The notes under the pieces are model-generated. The model did not search any database, was not told where the DNA came from, and saw only the letters and a list, made by a program, of their open reading frames with translations. The position numbers and the translations under genes were made by a program. 64,000 nucleotides of DNA from DATBGZ01 sp036557785 (GTDB taxonomy: Bacteria > Actinomycetota > Actinomycetes > Mycobacteriales > Micromonosporaceae): NCBI GenBank assembly GCA_036557785.1, contig DATBGZ010000094.1:29938-93937 (forward strand), read 5' to 3'. How positions within the stretch are numbered: the stretch's first letter is position 1; each line of letters begins with the position of its first letter. Below, in pieces: positions 18,637 through 27,217 of the stretch.

Positions 18637-19504
18637 CAGCCAGACCCGGGTGAGCGTGCGCAAGACGTACAAGCTCTACATCGGAGGGTCATTCCCGCGC
18701 AGCGAGTCCGGTCGGTCGTACCCGGTGCTCTCGGCATCCGGGCAGTTCCTCGCCAATGCGGCGTGGGCCTCGCGCAAGGACGTGCGCGACGCGGTCCGGG
18801 CCGCCCGAACGGCGGTGGCGGGCTGGTCCGGCGCCACGGCGTACAACCGCGGGCAGATCCTCTACCGGATCGCCGAGATGCTGGAGGGCCGGCACGGCCA
18901 GTTCGTCGACGAGGTACGCACCGCCGAGGGCGTCAAGCGCGCCGGTGCCGAGCAGATCGTCGACGCGGCGATCGACCGCTGGGTCTGGTACGCCGGGTGG
19001 GCGGACAAGGTGGCCCAGGTGTACGGCGCGGCGAACCCCGTCGCCGGACCGTTCTTCAACCTCACCACGCCCGAGCCCACCGGCGTCGTCGGCATCGTGG
19101 CGCCGGGTCGGTCATCGCTGCTGGGTCTCGTCAGCGTCGTGGCGCCCGCTGTCGTCACCGGCAACACCGCCGTCGTGCTCGCCAGCGAGCCCCGCCCGCT
19201 GCCGGCGGTCACGTTGGCCGAGGTGCTCGCGACCTCGGACCTGCCCGCCGGGGTCGTGAACCTGCTGACCGGTCCGGTCGCCGAGACCGCGCCGTGGCTG
19301 GCCGGACACCTGGATGTGAACGCGCTCGACCTCGCCGGCGTGGAGGCCCCGGAGCTCGCGGCCTCGCTGGAGGCCAGCGCTGCGGAGAACCTCAAGCGGG
19401 TGCTCCGGCCCGTGCCGGATATCGACTGGTCGGCCGATCCCGGCCCAGGCCGGCTCCTGGCCCTGCTGGAGGCGAAGACGGTCTGGCACCCCAAGGGGAG
19501 CTGA
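18626..19504 (+). CDS. truncated aldehyde dehydrogenase-like protein lacking catalytic domain
   Basis: A 292-residue ALDH homologue that keeps the N-terminal nucleotide-binding half (KLYIGGSFPRSESGRSYPV, DRWVWYAGWADKVAQ, GVVGIVAPGRSSLLGL) but ends after about 290 residues, so the catalytic Cys and the C-terminal domain are missing. The TTG start at 18626 has a perfect GGAGG six bases upstream, inside the end of the preceding ALDH gene, with an 11-base overlap. In-frame GTG codons at 18650 and 18656 are alternatives. Clean codon use and tight coupling argue for an expressed partner or structural subunit rather than decay. deoC-ALDH-ALDH clusters of this kind occur in other actinobacteria as far as I recall. 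Confidence 0.85.
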   Translation: MSTDSQTRVSVRKTYKLYIGGSFPRSESGRSYPVLSASGQFLANAAWASRKDVRDAVRAARTAVAGWSGATAYNRGQILYRIAEMLEGRHGQFVDEVRTAEGVKRAGAEQIVDAAIDRWVWYAGWADKVAQVYGAANPVAGPFFNLTTPEPTGVVGIVAPGRSSLLGLVSVVAPAVVTGNTAVVLASEPRPLPAVTLAEVLATSDLPAGVVNLLTGPVAETAPWLAGHLDVNALDLAGVEAPELAASLEASAAENLKRVLRPVPDIDWSADPGPGRLLALLEAKTVWHPKGS

Positions 19505-19525
19505 GTCCGCGGGGCACCGCGGCCC

Positions 19526-19553
19526 TTCGACACCGGTGCCGACCGGCTAGGGT
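19526..19553 (+). promoter_or_regulatory. putative promoter for acidic-tract protein gene
   Basis: TTCGAC at 19526-19531 and TAGGGT at 19548-19553 are separated by 16 bases. The predicted transcript start is about 60 bases upstream of GTG 19622. Confidence 0.35.
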
Positions 19554-19621
19554 TTGCGCTGAGATTGGCGGCGATATGGGTCTCGCGGCGAAGGCCTGCG
19601 AGCGCGGAGCGGAGGACTGAG

Positions 19622-20521
19622 GTGGCGGCAGCCGACCCCGACGAGCGTGCCCCGAGCACGCGGTCGTCGCGCACGGACAAGCTCTGGGCGGAGGTCCGCG
19701 TCGACCCGATCGAGATCGCCCTGCCCGGCGGTGTGGGCTACACCCTGCGCGCGTACCGCTCCTCCGCCGAGGTGACCCGACCCACCACCACGCGTGCGTC
19801 TGAGGACGAAGCCGATGACTTCGACGCCGCCTCGGCCGCGGTCGCCCGCAGTCGCCAGGGCAGCACGGTCGATGAGGACGAGGATCTCGACGAGTACGAG
19901 GACGAGCTCGTCGAGGACGACTTCGAGGATGAGGACGAGGACGACTTCGAAGACGAGGACGACGAGGAAGACGACCACGAAGACGACGACGAGGAAGAAG
20001 TCGACGAGGACGAGGAGGACGAGCAGGAGCCCGAGCAGGAGATCCCGGTCTTCCTCGGCAAGGGTGGCAAGGTCTTCCTGTTCCACAGCACCGAGGCGCT
20101 GGTCGAGTTCGTCAAGTCCGGCGCCGAGCACGACCTGAGCCAGCTCGACACGTGGCCAGCTCTGGTCAAGCGCGTGAGTGCCCGCGACGTCGTGCCGCTG
20201 GCGGAGGACACGTACGAGCTGGACCTGGTGGTGGAGAACCTGCGCGGCGGTTCGGACGCCTGGGACCCGGCGTTGATCCTGAGAGCCGGCGAGATCGCGC
20301 GAGACCTCAGCTTCGCGCTGCGCATCGACCCGGTCCTGGTCGCGCTCTCCGCCGGGACCCCGTTGGACCAACTCGACGAGACGCTCCGGGCCGCCGACTC
20401 CGGCGGGGTGGGGGCGATCTTCGCCCGCCGCCGGTTGAAGAAGATCCCGGCCCAGCAGTCATCCCTTGCCTGGCGCACGATCATCGGGAAGATCTCCGCG
20501 GCGGCCGACTGGCGTGACTGA
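19622..20521 (+). CDS. protein with long acidic tract (annotated 'primosomal protein' in relatives)
   Basis: A 299-residue protein. The N-terminal part contains a DKLWAEVRVDPIEIALPGGVGYTLRAY domain (about 17-45, split here for description). An almost pure Asp/Glu tract runs from about 83 to 140. A C-terminal folded domain follows (FLGKGGKVFLFHSTEALVEF, LAEDTYELDLVVENLR). GTG 19622 has GGAGG six bases upstream. I recall this family being labelled primosomal protein in actinobacterial annotations, but I see no helicase or DNA-binding motif to justify that. The acidic tract suggests mimicry of nucleic acid or binding of basic partners. Confidence 0.75.
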   Translation: MAAADPDERAPSTRSSRTDKLWAEVRVDPIEIALPGGVGYTLRAYRSSAEVTRPTTTRASEDEADDFDAASAAVARSRQGSTVDEDEDLDEYEDELVEDDFEDEDEDDFEDEDDEEDDHEDDDEEEVDEDEEDEQEPEQEIPVFLGKGGKVFLFHSTEALVEFVKSGAEHDLSQLDTWPALVKRVSARDVVPLAEDTYELDLVVENLRGGSDAWDPALILRAGEIARDLSFALRIDPVLVALSAGTPLDQLDETLRAADSGGVGAIFARRRLKKIPAQQSSLAWRTIIGKISAAADWRD

Positions 20522-20674
20522 CAGGCGTCGCGAGCAGACGAAGCTGGGCGCGAGGAGCGGCCGCTCGGCGCCGGAACGGGGCGATTTGTCGCGGAACCGC
20601 GCGAAGAAGGACTGGCGCCCAGTGCGAAGACCAGGGACGATCGGTCCTTAGTGCGAACGGTCGGAGGAGGTCAC

Positions 20675-22327
20675 GTGGCGCTGGTGCGGGTGTACTGCGG
20701 AGTAGCGACCGCCGAACTAGCGCCCTGGCTGACTGTTGCGGTGGTGGACGACTCGGGTCGCCTGCTCGACATGCGACACATCAGCGACGACCCGGCCGGG
20801 TATGCCCAGTTCGTCAGCCTCGTCGCCGACCACCCGGTGCAGTCGTGCCCGGTGGCGATCGACCACCACGGCCACGTCGTCGCGCAACTCCTCGCCGCGG
20901 CCGGCCGCCCAATCGCGGTCGCCGACGAGACGGCGGTTCGTGAGGTCCCCGAGCGGTTCGCCGACAACACGTCGTACGAGGAGATGCAGGCCCCGCCCTC
21001 GCAGCGCCTGGCCGTGGGTCTGGCGCGGGCCGTGGCGGCGGGTGCCCTCTACGGCACGCCGCAGAACCCGTCCTGGGACCTGGACGAGCTCAAACCGGTC
21101 CTCGCGGCGCACGCTGCCCTGCTCACCAGCCGCAACGCCTCCGCGACGGCCCTGCGCGAGGTGCTGCGAGAGCTGTACCCGGCCGCACTGCGCGCCTACC
21201 TCGACCCGACCGAGCTCATCCCGTTGACCGTGCTCGAAGCCTTCCCCGAGCCGAGCCTGCTCTCCTCGACCCAGGCCGTGCAGGCGGTCGTCGCCGAGCT
21301 GACCGCGACCGGCCTCACCGACGCCACGACCGCCACGAACGCCGTCACCGCGCTCCAGGTCGCGGCGGACGAGTGGGGCGGCCGCGAGAACGCGTTCCTC
21401 GCGCCCGCGGTAGCGCAGAGCGTGCGCCATGCCGTGACCGCCGTGCGCGCGTGCGACGCGGCGACCAGCGCTCTCATGGCGAGCCTGGCTGAACGGTTAG
21501 CGGCGTACGTCGGCGCGCCTTCGCATCCATCGGCGGCTCCGGTCTCACCGGCCATACCGCGGCCCACGTCGCCAGCGGAGATGTCGCCGAGTTGGGGCGC
21601 GCCCGTCGGGGCCGCGAGGGTCGCGGCGCCTGCGGGTGCCCGCGCATACGCGGCACCGCAGAACGGCTCGGCTCCGCGCGGATCGGCATCGGTGGCTGCG
21701 GGGCTCTACGCCTCCGGGGGATCGACGGGACAGGCCGCCAACGGCAACGGCGCATCCCACTCGACGGGGACCGCCCAACGCGCCGGTGGCTGGGAACAGC
21801 AGTTCGGGCCCGCACCGACGAGCCCGGCCCCACGCTCGTACGGCCCCGAGACGCTCTCGTTCAGCACGGATCCGCTCACGGCTCCGCTGGACACGACGCC
21901 TCCGGCCGCGCCGAACGGCCATGGCGCGGCCGAGGACCTGCGGATCTTCTCCGAGGCGAACTCGGTGTGGTTCACCAACTCCGAGGACGACACGCAGGTC
22001 ACCTGGTTGAACCTGTCCTCCGACGAGGGCTGGCGCGCCGCCGCGCACATCGCCGACCCGAGCGTGGGCCCGGATACCACCGCGGGCCTGCCCCGCCGGG
22101 TGCCCCAGGCGAACCTCGTGCCTGGCTCGGTGATCACCAGGGGCGCCGGCCGGATGCCTCGCATCGTCCGCGACCCACGACGCATCGCGGCCCACACCGA
22201 CGGCTACTTCCGAGGCTGGCGTCGCGGCCAGGAGGTCGGCGGTTTCGCGATCGGTCAGCGCGACCGTGGCGCGTGGGAGTTCAACCGTGAGCAGCGCGCC
22301 CGGCAGGGTGCAGCCAGGCTGTCGTGA
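20675..22327 (+). CDS. IS110-like (degenerate) domain fused to CvnA-type C-terminal tail
   Basis: A 550-residue protein starting at GTG 20675, which has GGAGGAGG just upstream. Residues 1-280 resemble an IS110 transposase: a VYCGVATAELAPWLTVAVVD strand pair, AIDHHGHVVAQLLAAAGRPI, and a C-terminal helical part LREVLRELYPAAL with VLEAFPEPSLL. The acidic residues expected of the DEDD catalytic core are mostly lost (GVA for GID). A 140-residue low-complexity linker follows. The last 130 residues match the tail of the nearby CvnA in order: IFSEANSVWF, DEGWRAA, GLPRRVPQANLVPG, then DPRRIAAHTDGYFRGWRRGQ. It overlaps the next gene by one base (TGATG). No terminal inverted repeats flank it, so it looks domesticated. 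Confidence 0.75.
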   Translation: MALVRVYCGVATAELAPWLTVAVVDDSGRLLDMRHISDDPAGYAQFVSLVADHPVQSCPVAIDHHGHVVAQLLAAAGRPIAVADETAVREVPERFADNTSYEEMQAPPSQRLAVGLARAVAAGALYGTPQNPSWDLDELKPVLAAHAALLTSRNASATALREVLRELYPAALRAYLDPTELIPLTVLEAFPEPSLLSSTQAVQAVVAELTATGLTDATTATNAVTALQVAADEWGGRENAFLAPAVAQSVRHAVTAVRACDAATSALMASLAERLAAYVGAPSHPSAAPVSPAIPRPTSPAEMSPSWGAPVGAARVAAPAGARAYAAPQNGSAPRGSASVAAGLYASGGSTGQAANGNGASHSTGTAQRAGGWEQQFGPAPTSPAPRSYGPETLSFSTDPLTAPLDTTPPAAPNGHGAAEDLRIFSEANSVWFTNSEDDTQVTWLNLSSDEGWRAAAHIADPSVGPDTTAGLPRRVPQANLVPGSVITRGAGRMPRIVRDPRRIAAHTDGYFRGWRRGQEVGGFAIGQRDRGAWEFNREQRARQGAARLS

Positions 22328-22722
22328 TGCCGGGTCCTGCCGCCACCTATGCGAGCAACCTGAACTCCCTCCTCGCCGGAATGATGGCCAGGACGCCCGG
22401 GGCAGTGCACGCCGTCATGGCCACCGTTGACGGCGTCCAGATCGCGGTCTCGCCGGGCCTGCCGCCGGAACGTGCCGACCAGCTCGCGACCATCGGGGCG
22501 GGCCTGCTCAGCATCGCGGACGGTGCCGGGATCATGATGAACACCGGCACGCCCCGCCACGTCGTGGTCGAGATGTACGGCGGACTGCTGCTCGCCACGC
22601 CGGTGGCGCCGAGAGTGGTGCTGAGCCTGCTCGCGGCCTACGACGCGGACCGGGAACGGCTGGGCTTCGAGCTGGCCCAGTTCGCCGGCCTGGTGACCCC
22701 GCACGTGTCCCACATCAGGTAG
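22327..22722 (+). CDS. roadblock/LC7 domain protein (CvnB-like)
   Basis: A 131-residue roadblock/LC7 protein. It shares with the conservon CvnB the pattern of a VHAVMATVDGVQIAVS strand pair, the LPPERADQLATIGAGLLS helix and VVVEMYGGLLLATPV. Such proteins dimerise and regulate small Ras-like GTPases. Its ATG overlaps the stop of the IS110-like/CvnA-tail gene (TGATG), so the two are co-translated. Its natural partner could be the CvnD GTPase encoded convergently just downstream. Confidence 0.88.
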   Translation: MPGPAATYASNLNSLLAGMMARTPGAVHAVMATVDGVQIAVSPGLPPERADQLATIGAGLLSIADGAGIMMNTGTPRHVVVEMYGGLLLATPVAPRVVLSLLAAYDADRERLGFELAQFAGLVTPHVSHIR

Positions 22723-22737
22723 CCCCCGCTCACGGCA

Positions 22738-22767
22738 GTGGGCGCCACCCGGGACGGGGGCGCCCAC
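22738..22767. terminator. bidirectional terminator hairpin
   Basis: GTGGGCGCC (22738-22746) pairs perfectly with GGCGCCCAC (22759-22767) across a 12-base loop, between the converging roadblock gene and cvnD. The minus-strand side lacks a T-run. Confidence 0.75.
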
Positions 22768-22793
22768 CTTAACGTGACGGGTCGGTCGACCGG

Positions 22794-23381
22794 CTAAGCG
22801 GGCGAGGTGGCGCGTGGCCGGCGCAGTGACAGCACGTGCTCGACGAGGGCGATCAGCACCTGCTTGGTCGACTCGCGTGAGCGGGCGTCGCAGCTGAGCA
22901 CCGGAACGTCCGGCGGGATCGCGAGCGCGTCCCGGACATCGTTCGCGTCGTGGTACTGCACGCCATCGAAGCAGTTGATCGCGACCAGGTACGGCAGCCG
23001 CCGGTGCTCGAAGAAGTCGATCGCCGCGAAGCAGTCCGCGAGACGGCGGGTGTCGACCATGACCACGGCACCGATCGCGCCACGGACCAGCTCATCCCAC
23101 ATGAACCAGAACCGCGTCTGCCCCGGGGTGCCGAAGAGATAGAGAATCAGGTCGTGATCGATCGAGATCCGGCCGAAGTCCATCGCGACGGTGGTCGTGG
23201 TCTTGCCCGGCACCTGGCGGGTGTCATCGACGCCGACGCCCGCGGAGGTCATGATGGCCTCAGTGGTGAGCGGCGTGATCTCCGAGACCGATCCCACCAG
23301 CGTGGTCTTGCCCACGCCGAAGCCACCGGCGATAACGATCTTCGCCGATGTCACGCGCCCGGACGACCCGCGGTGCGTCAT
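22794..23381 (-). CDS. cvnD: conservon GTPase CvnD
   Basis: A 195-residue small Ras-like GTP-binding protein of the conservon type. The P-loop is GGFGVGKTT (19-27), the switch-II equivalent LYLFGTPGQTRFWFMWDEL, and VAINCFDG replaces the NKxD motif. ATG 23381 follows the cvnC stop by one base; the longer upstream frame overlaps cvnC and is not used. CvnD is thought to work with CvnB and CvnC at the membrane in a G-protein-like relay downstream of CvnA. Confidence 0.93.
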   Translation of the reverse strand: MTHRGSSGRVTSAKIVIAGGFGVGKTTLVGSVSEITPLTTEAIMTSAGVGVDDTRQVPGKTTTTVAMDFGRISIDHDLILYLFGTPGQTRFWFMWDELVRGAIGAVVMVDTRRLADCFAAIDFFEHRRLPYLVAINCFDGVQYHDANDVRDALAIPPDVPVLSCDARSRESTKQVLIALVEHVLSLRRPRATSPA

Positions 23382-23382
23382 G

Positions 23383-23757
23383 TCAGAGCTTGCGTAGTCC
23401 ACTGAGCACCCTCTCCAGCAGTTCCGTACCCATCGCGTCATTCCCGTCCAGGGCGGTCGGCTCGTACACAGCGACCATGCCGTCGGCGGCCATGTCCGCG
23501 ACGAGAACCCGGGCCACTCCCAAAGGCAACTGCATCTTCGCCGAGATCTCGGCGAGCGACTGCAGCCGCCCATCACACAGGGTCACAATGTACAGGTGCT
23601 CGCGACCCTGCAGAAAACCGTCCTTGCTGGAGCGACCCCGAGGGGTCGTCTCCACCAGCGCCTCGATCGCGATCTCTACGCGGGGCCTGGTGCGACCACC
23701 GGTGACGGCGTAGGGCCGCACGAGCGCGCCGGTCGGCTCATCATCGCGCAGATCCAT
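23383..23757 (-). CDS. cvnC: conservon DUF742 protein CvnC
   Basis: A 124-residue DUF742 protein. ALVRPYAVTGGRTRP at the N-terminus and LPLGVARVLVADMAADGMVAVYEP (split: LPLGVARVLVADMA, then DGMVAVYEP) form a winged-helix-like core. It sits between cvnB and cvnD with one base to cvnD, as in Streptomyces conservons. It probably bridges the roadblock protein and the GTPase. Confidence 0.93.
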   Translation of the reverse strand: MDLRDDEPTGALVRPYAVTGGRTRPRVEIAIEALVETTPRGRSSKDGFLQGREHLYIVTLCDGRLQSLAEISAKMQLPLGVARVLVADMAADGMVAVYEPTALDGNDAMGTELLERVLSGLRKL

Positions 23758-23843
23758 CGCCGTACACCTCCTCCGCCACTCGGTCCGATCGTGTTCGGGG
23801 CTGGCTGGCTACGTAGCGTAACCAAGTGCACCGTCGCTGTTGC

Positions 23844-24248
23844 TCAGCCGAACGCCGGTGCGGTCGACCGGGGGGTCGGCGTCAGCGCCTCGCCGACCCG
23901 GTCGACGAGAAGCGCCATCTCGTACCCCACCTGGCCCACGTCGCAGGTGCGCGAGGCGAGCACGGCGAACGACGAACCGTCCGAAATGGACATCAGGAAC
24001 AAGAACCCGTTGTCCATCTCAACGACAGTCTGAAGCACCGCGCCACCCTCGAAACACCGCGCCGCGCCCTGCGTGAGACTCACCAGGCCGGAGGCGATCG
24101 CGGCGAGCTGGTCGGCCCGGTCGCGCGGCAGGTCTCGGGAGGACGCGAGCAACAGCCCGTCGGCCGACACCGCCACGGCATGGGCGACACCCGGGACACG
24201 GTCGGCGAAGTTGGCGAGCAACCAACCCAGATCCTGCGTAGTTGTCAT
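23844..24248 (-). CDS. cvnB: conservon roadblock/LC7 protein CvnB
   Basis: A 134-residue roadblock/LC7 protein with VPGVAHAVAVSADGLLLAS, LPRDRADQLAAIASGLVSL and VVEMDNGFLFLMSI. It overlaps cvnA by four bases (ATGA), showing translational coupling. It is a clear paralogue of the 22327-22722 protein on the opposite strand. Confidence 0.95.
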   Translation of the reverse strand: MTTTQDLGWLLANFADRVPGVAHAVAVSADGLLLASSRDLPRDRADQLAAIASGLVSLTQGAARCFEGGAVLQTVVEMDNGFLFLMSISDGSSFAVLASRTCDVGQVGYEMALLVDRVGEALTPTPRSTAPAFG

Positions 24249-27217
24249 GCCTCCTGCTCCTTGCCACTGGAGTACGGGTCGTCGCCGGCCTGGCCGTGGG
24301 CATCACGGCCACGCTGCACGCCCCGGTGATACGCCGAGAGCAGACCTCGCACCGAGTCGGGCGTGCGGCGGTCCGAGCCGGCGACCGCCGTCTCCACGCC
24401 CCCGGGCACGAGCTGTGCCATCGGGACACGACGTGGCAGACCGTGGTCAGTCATACCGTTGTCCTGCGGCGCAGCCGCCGCCTGCGCGGCACGCCATCCA
24501 TCGTCCGCGGCGGTCCGCCACGATACATCGTCGCTCGTACGCCAGGACCCGTCAGAACCCCCGGCCGCCGATCCGGCACTGCCCGCCTCGGGGGGCCAGG
24601 CGCCCGGACGCGGCGCCTCGTGGCCGGTGCCCGTGGCGAACCAGGCTGACTCAAGCTCGGAGAAGATGGGAAGTTCCACGGTCATGTCGTTCGCTCCACC
24701 GGGCCCAGGCGAGGCGCTGTAGCTGTCGACACCGCCCGCGGGCGGCCACGCTGGCGGCCGAGTGCCTACCGGCGGGACCGGAGCTGCGGAGGCAGCCGGC
24801 GCACCGTAGCCACCAGCACCGTAGCCGGCCGGTGGCTCCGGCCAGCCCCCCGTCGACTGCCCCGCGCCTGCCGCGCCGTCGCCCCACGCGGGTCGACGTT
24901 GCGGCAACGGCTCAAAGCCGCCGGGCGTCGTTGTCGGGCCATGGGTGGGCGCGGTCGCCCCGGTGAGGTCGTACCAGGCGGGTACGCGGCCACCGTTGCG
25001 GCCGCCCGCTGGCGGAATGGCTCCGACGCTCGTCAGCGCGGCTCCCAGGCCAGTGGCGCCCGCGCCCGCCAGCGCCCCGGCGCCGCCATAGGCCGGGCCG
25101 TAGCCATCGCCCCAACCTCCACCGAGGCCCTGACCGCTCTCCAGAGCCAGGGGCGGGCCGAACGGCGACCGCGAGCTGAGCGGTGCCTGTTCGGGCCGTA
25201 CGGCCGGGAAGCCGGTCGGGGCGTGAGCGCGACCGTGCAGGGCACGGGGCACCAGGACACCACTGGGCAGGACCACATCGGCGATCGTGCCGCGGTGTGG
25301 CGAGGGCTGCAGTTCGACCGTGACGCCGTGCCGGCTAGCCAGCCGGGCGACCACGACGAGGCCCATCATCCGGGACACCGCGACGTCGACCTGTGGCGGA
25401 GCGGCGAGCCGCTCGTTGAGCTCGGCGTACTGCTCGTACGTCATCCCGATGCCGCGGTCCTCCACCCGGAGTACGACCCGCTCGCCGATGCGCCGCGCCT
25501 CGACCCGGATCGGGGTGTCGGGCGGGGAGAACGACGTGGCGTTGTCGAACAGCTCCGCGACGAGGTGGACGAGGTCGTTGACCGCGTGGGAAGCGATCTC
25601 GATGTCCTGATCGATGATGGTGAACTCGACCCGCGTGTACTGCTCGACCTCGGACTGGGCGGCGCGGAGCACGTCCATGAGCGCTGCCGGTTCCCGCTGG
25701 ATGCGGGTCGAGTCCGCGCCCGCGAGGACCAGCAGGTTCTCGTCGTTGCGGCGCATCCGGGTGGCGAGGTGGTCGAGCTGGAACAGTTCCGAGAGGCGGT
25801 CCGGGTCCTGCTCGCCGCGCTCCAGGCGGTCCAGGTGGCCGATGAGCCGGTCCACCAGGATCTGACTGCGGCGGGCCAGGTTCACGAACATCGTCGCGAC
25901 GGAGGCTCGCAGGGCCGCCTGCTCGGCGGCGGTGCGCACGGCCTCGAGGTGGACGGCGTTGAATGCCTCGGTCACCTGGCCGAACTCGTCGTTGCTCCGG
26001 ATCGGCAGCGGCTCGGCGATCTGCAGTGCCACGCCCGCCGGCGAGAGGTTCGCGGAGATGGCCGGGTCGCGCAGCCGGGAGACCGCCTGCGGCAGCCCGT
26101 ACTGCGCCACCGCGAGCGCGCCCTGGCGCAGGTCACGCAGCGAGCGGGCCATCGAGCGCGCCACCAACCAGGCGAAGAGGACACCAATCAGCAGGGTGAA
26201 CAGCAGGACGCCGGTCTCGATGAGGACCCGGCGCTGGACCTGCGCACCCAACGACTCGGCCGAGGTACGGGCCTCGGTGTTCAGCCTGGTCTCCGCGTCG
26301 TTCATCAGGGCAGCGCGTTCGGCCGTCGCCTCTTGCCAGGTGGCGAGGTCGAGCACGTCCGAGGGCTTCTCGCCGGGACGCAGTGTGTCGATCTGTCCCT
26401 GGATGCGCATGATGTTGCGCATCGCCGAGCCCGCGATCGCGCGCTCGTAGAAGTCGATCTGCGTCGATGTCGCCAGCGACCGGAAGGTGTCCTCGTCCTG
26501 GCGCGCGCTGTCCACGATCTCCGCGTAGTCGGTGCGCCTGGCCTCGGGGAAGTCATCGATCGCGAGCGCTTTGTCGATGATCACCTGTTCCTGAGCCATC
26601 GCCTCGGTCTCGGCCGCGACGGCGGCGGCGGCGAGGATCGAGTCGCTCAGGGACGTGTCGCCGGCGAGCTGGGCGGAGAGTTCGCGGATGCCCAGCAGGT
26701 CGCCGATCAGCACGGTGTAGCGCCATTCGGCGACGCTGAGCGGTACCTCGGTGAGGGCCAGCACCTGCTGACGCAGCGGGGTGAGCTCATTGAGCTCGTT
26801 CGAGATGTCGTCCAGGGACTGCCGCAGGTTGCCGGGCAGGTCGGCGATGGTATTGCGGGTGGCGAGGTACTGATTCAGGGCGGTCTGCGTCGTCTGCTGC
26901 GCGTTCGTGTAGTCGGTCCTGGCGCTCTCGTTGGACGACGTGATGAGGAGCATCACTGCCGTGGCCCGCTCGGACTGCAGTGTGTGCACCAGCGTGCCGG
27001 CGTCGCCGGCGAGGACGGTGAGGGAGCGTGCCCGCTCCGCGGCGCTCGCCTGGTCGACCTGGCCGAGCAAGCCTGCCGTACCGACCACGATCGTTGCGAT
27101 CGTCGGCACGATCATGATCAGGCCGAGCTTGGTCCAGATCGGAAGATCACGGATGAACCTGACCGGACCGGCGAACCGCCGCGAGGAGCGACTCGGCGCG
27201 CTTGGCTGTCTGACCAC
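24245..27217 (-). CDS. cvnA: conservon sensor histidine kinase-like protein CvnA
   Basis: A 990-residue membrane sensor. TM1 is at about 29-52, a NIT-type extracytoplasmic helical sensor at 60-330, and TM2 at 331-353. HAMP follows, and then a dimerisation-like segment LFQLDHLATRMRRNDENLLVLAG (about 478-500, written here in parts LFQLDHLATRMRR and NDENLLVLAG). The ATPase domain has ELFDNATSFSPP (556-566) and VEDRGIGM (585-592). A Gly/Pro/Ala-rich linker leads to a conserved tail: LPIFSELESAWF, DDGWRAA, GLPRRVPMAQLVPG and LLSAYHRGVQRGRD. GTG 27217 follows a GGAAGG stretch. Known conservon CvnA proteins signal through CvnB-D rather than a response regulator. The ligand is unknown. Confidence 0.93.
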   Translation of the reverse strand: MVRQPSAPSRSSRRFAGPVRFIRDLPIWTKLGLIMIVPTIATIVVGTAGLLGQVDQASAAERARSLTVLAGDAGTLVHTLQSERATAVMLLITSSNESARTDYTNAQQTTQTALNQYLATRNTIADLPGNLRQSLDDISNELNELTPLRQQVLALTEVPLSVAEWRYTVLIGDLLGIRELSAQLAGDTSLSDSILAAAAVAAETEAMAQEQVIIDKALAIDDFPEARRTDYAEIVDSARQDEDTFRSLATSTQIDFYERAIAGSAMRNIMRIQGQIDTLRPGEKPSDVLDLATWQEATAERAALMNDAETRLNTEARTSAESLGAQVQRRVLIETGVLLFTLLIGVLFAWLVARSMARSLRDLRQGALAVAQYGLPQAVSRLRDPAISANLSPAGVALQIAEPLPIRSNDEFGQVTEAFNAVHLEAVRTAAEQAALRASVATMFVNLARRSQILVDRLIGHLDRLERGEQDPDRLSELFQLDHLATRMRRNDENLLVLAGADSTRIQREPAALMDVLRAAQSEVEQYTRVEFTIIDQDIEIASHAVNDLVHLVAELFDNATSFSPPDTPIRVEARRIGERVVLRVEDRGIGMTYEQYAELNERLAAPPQVDVAVSRMMGLVVVARLASRHGVTVELQPSPHRGTIADVVLPSGVLVPRALHGRAHAPTGFPAVRPEQAPLSSRSPFGPPLALESGQGLGGGWGDGYGPAYGGAGALAGAGATGLGAALTSVGAIPPAGGRNGGRVPAWYDLTGATAPTHGPTTTPGGFEPLPQRRPAWGDGAAGAGQSTGGWPEPPAGYGAGGYGAPAASAAPVPPVGTRPPAWPPAGGVDSYSASPGPGGANDMTVELPIFSELESAWFATGTGHEAPRPGAWPPEAGSAGSAAGGSDGSWRTSDDVSWRTAADDGWRAAQAAAAPQDNGMTDHGLPRRVPMAQLVPGGVETAVAGSDRRTPDSVRGLLSAYHRGVQRGRDAHGQAGDDPYSSGKEQEA

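Noticed and set aside
20675..22327. Ordinary IS110 insertion element
   Set aside because: No terminal repeats or target duplication seen, catalytic acids degenerate, and the protein has a 130-residue conservon-type tail and a coupled roadblock gene.
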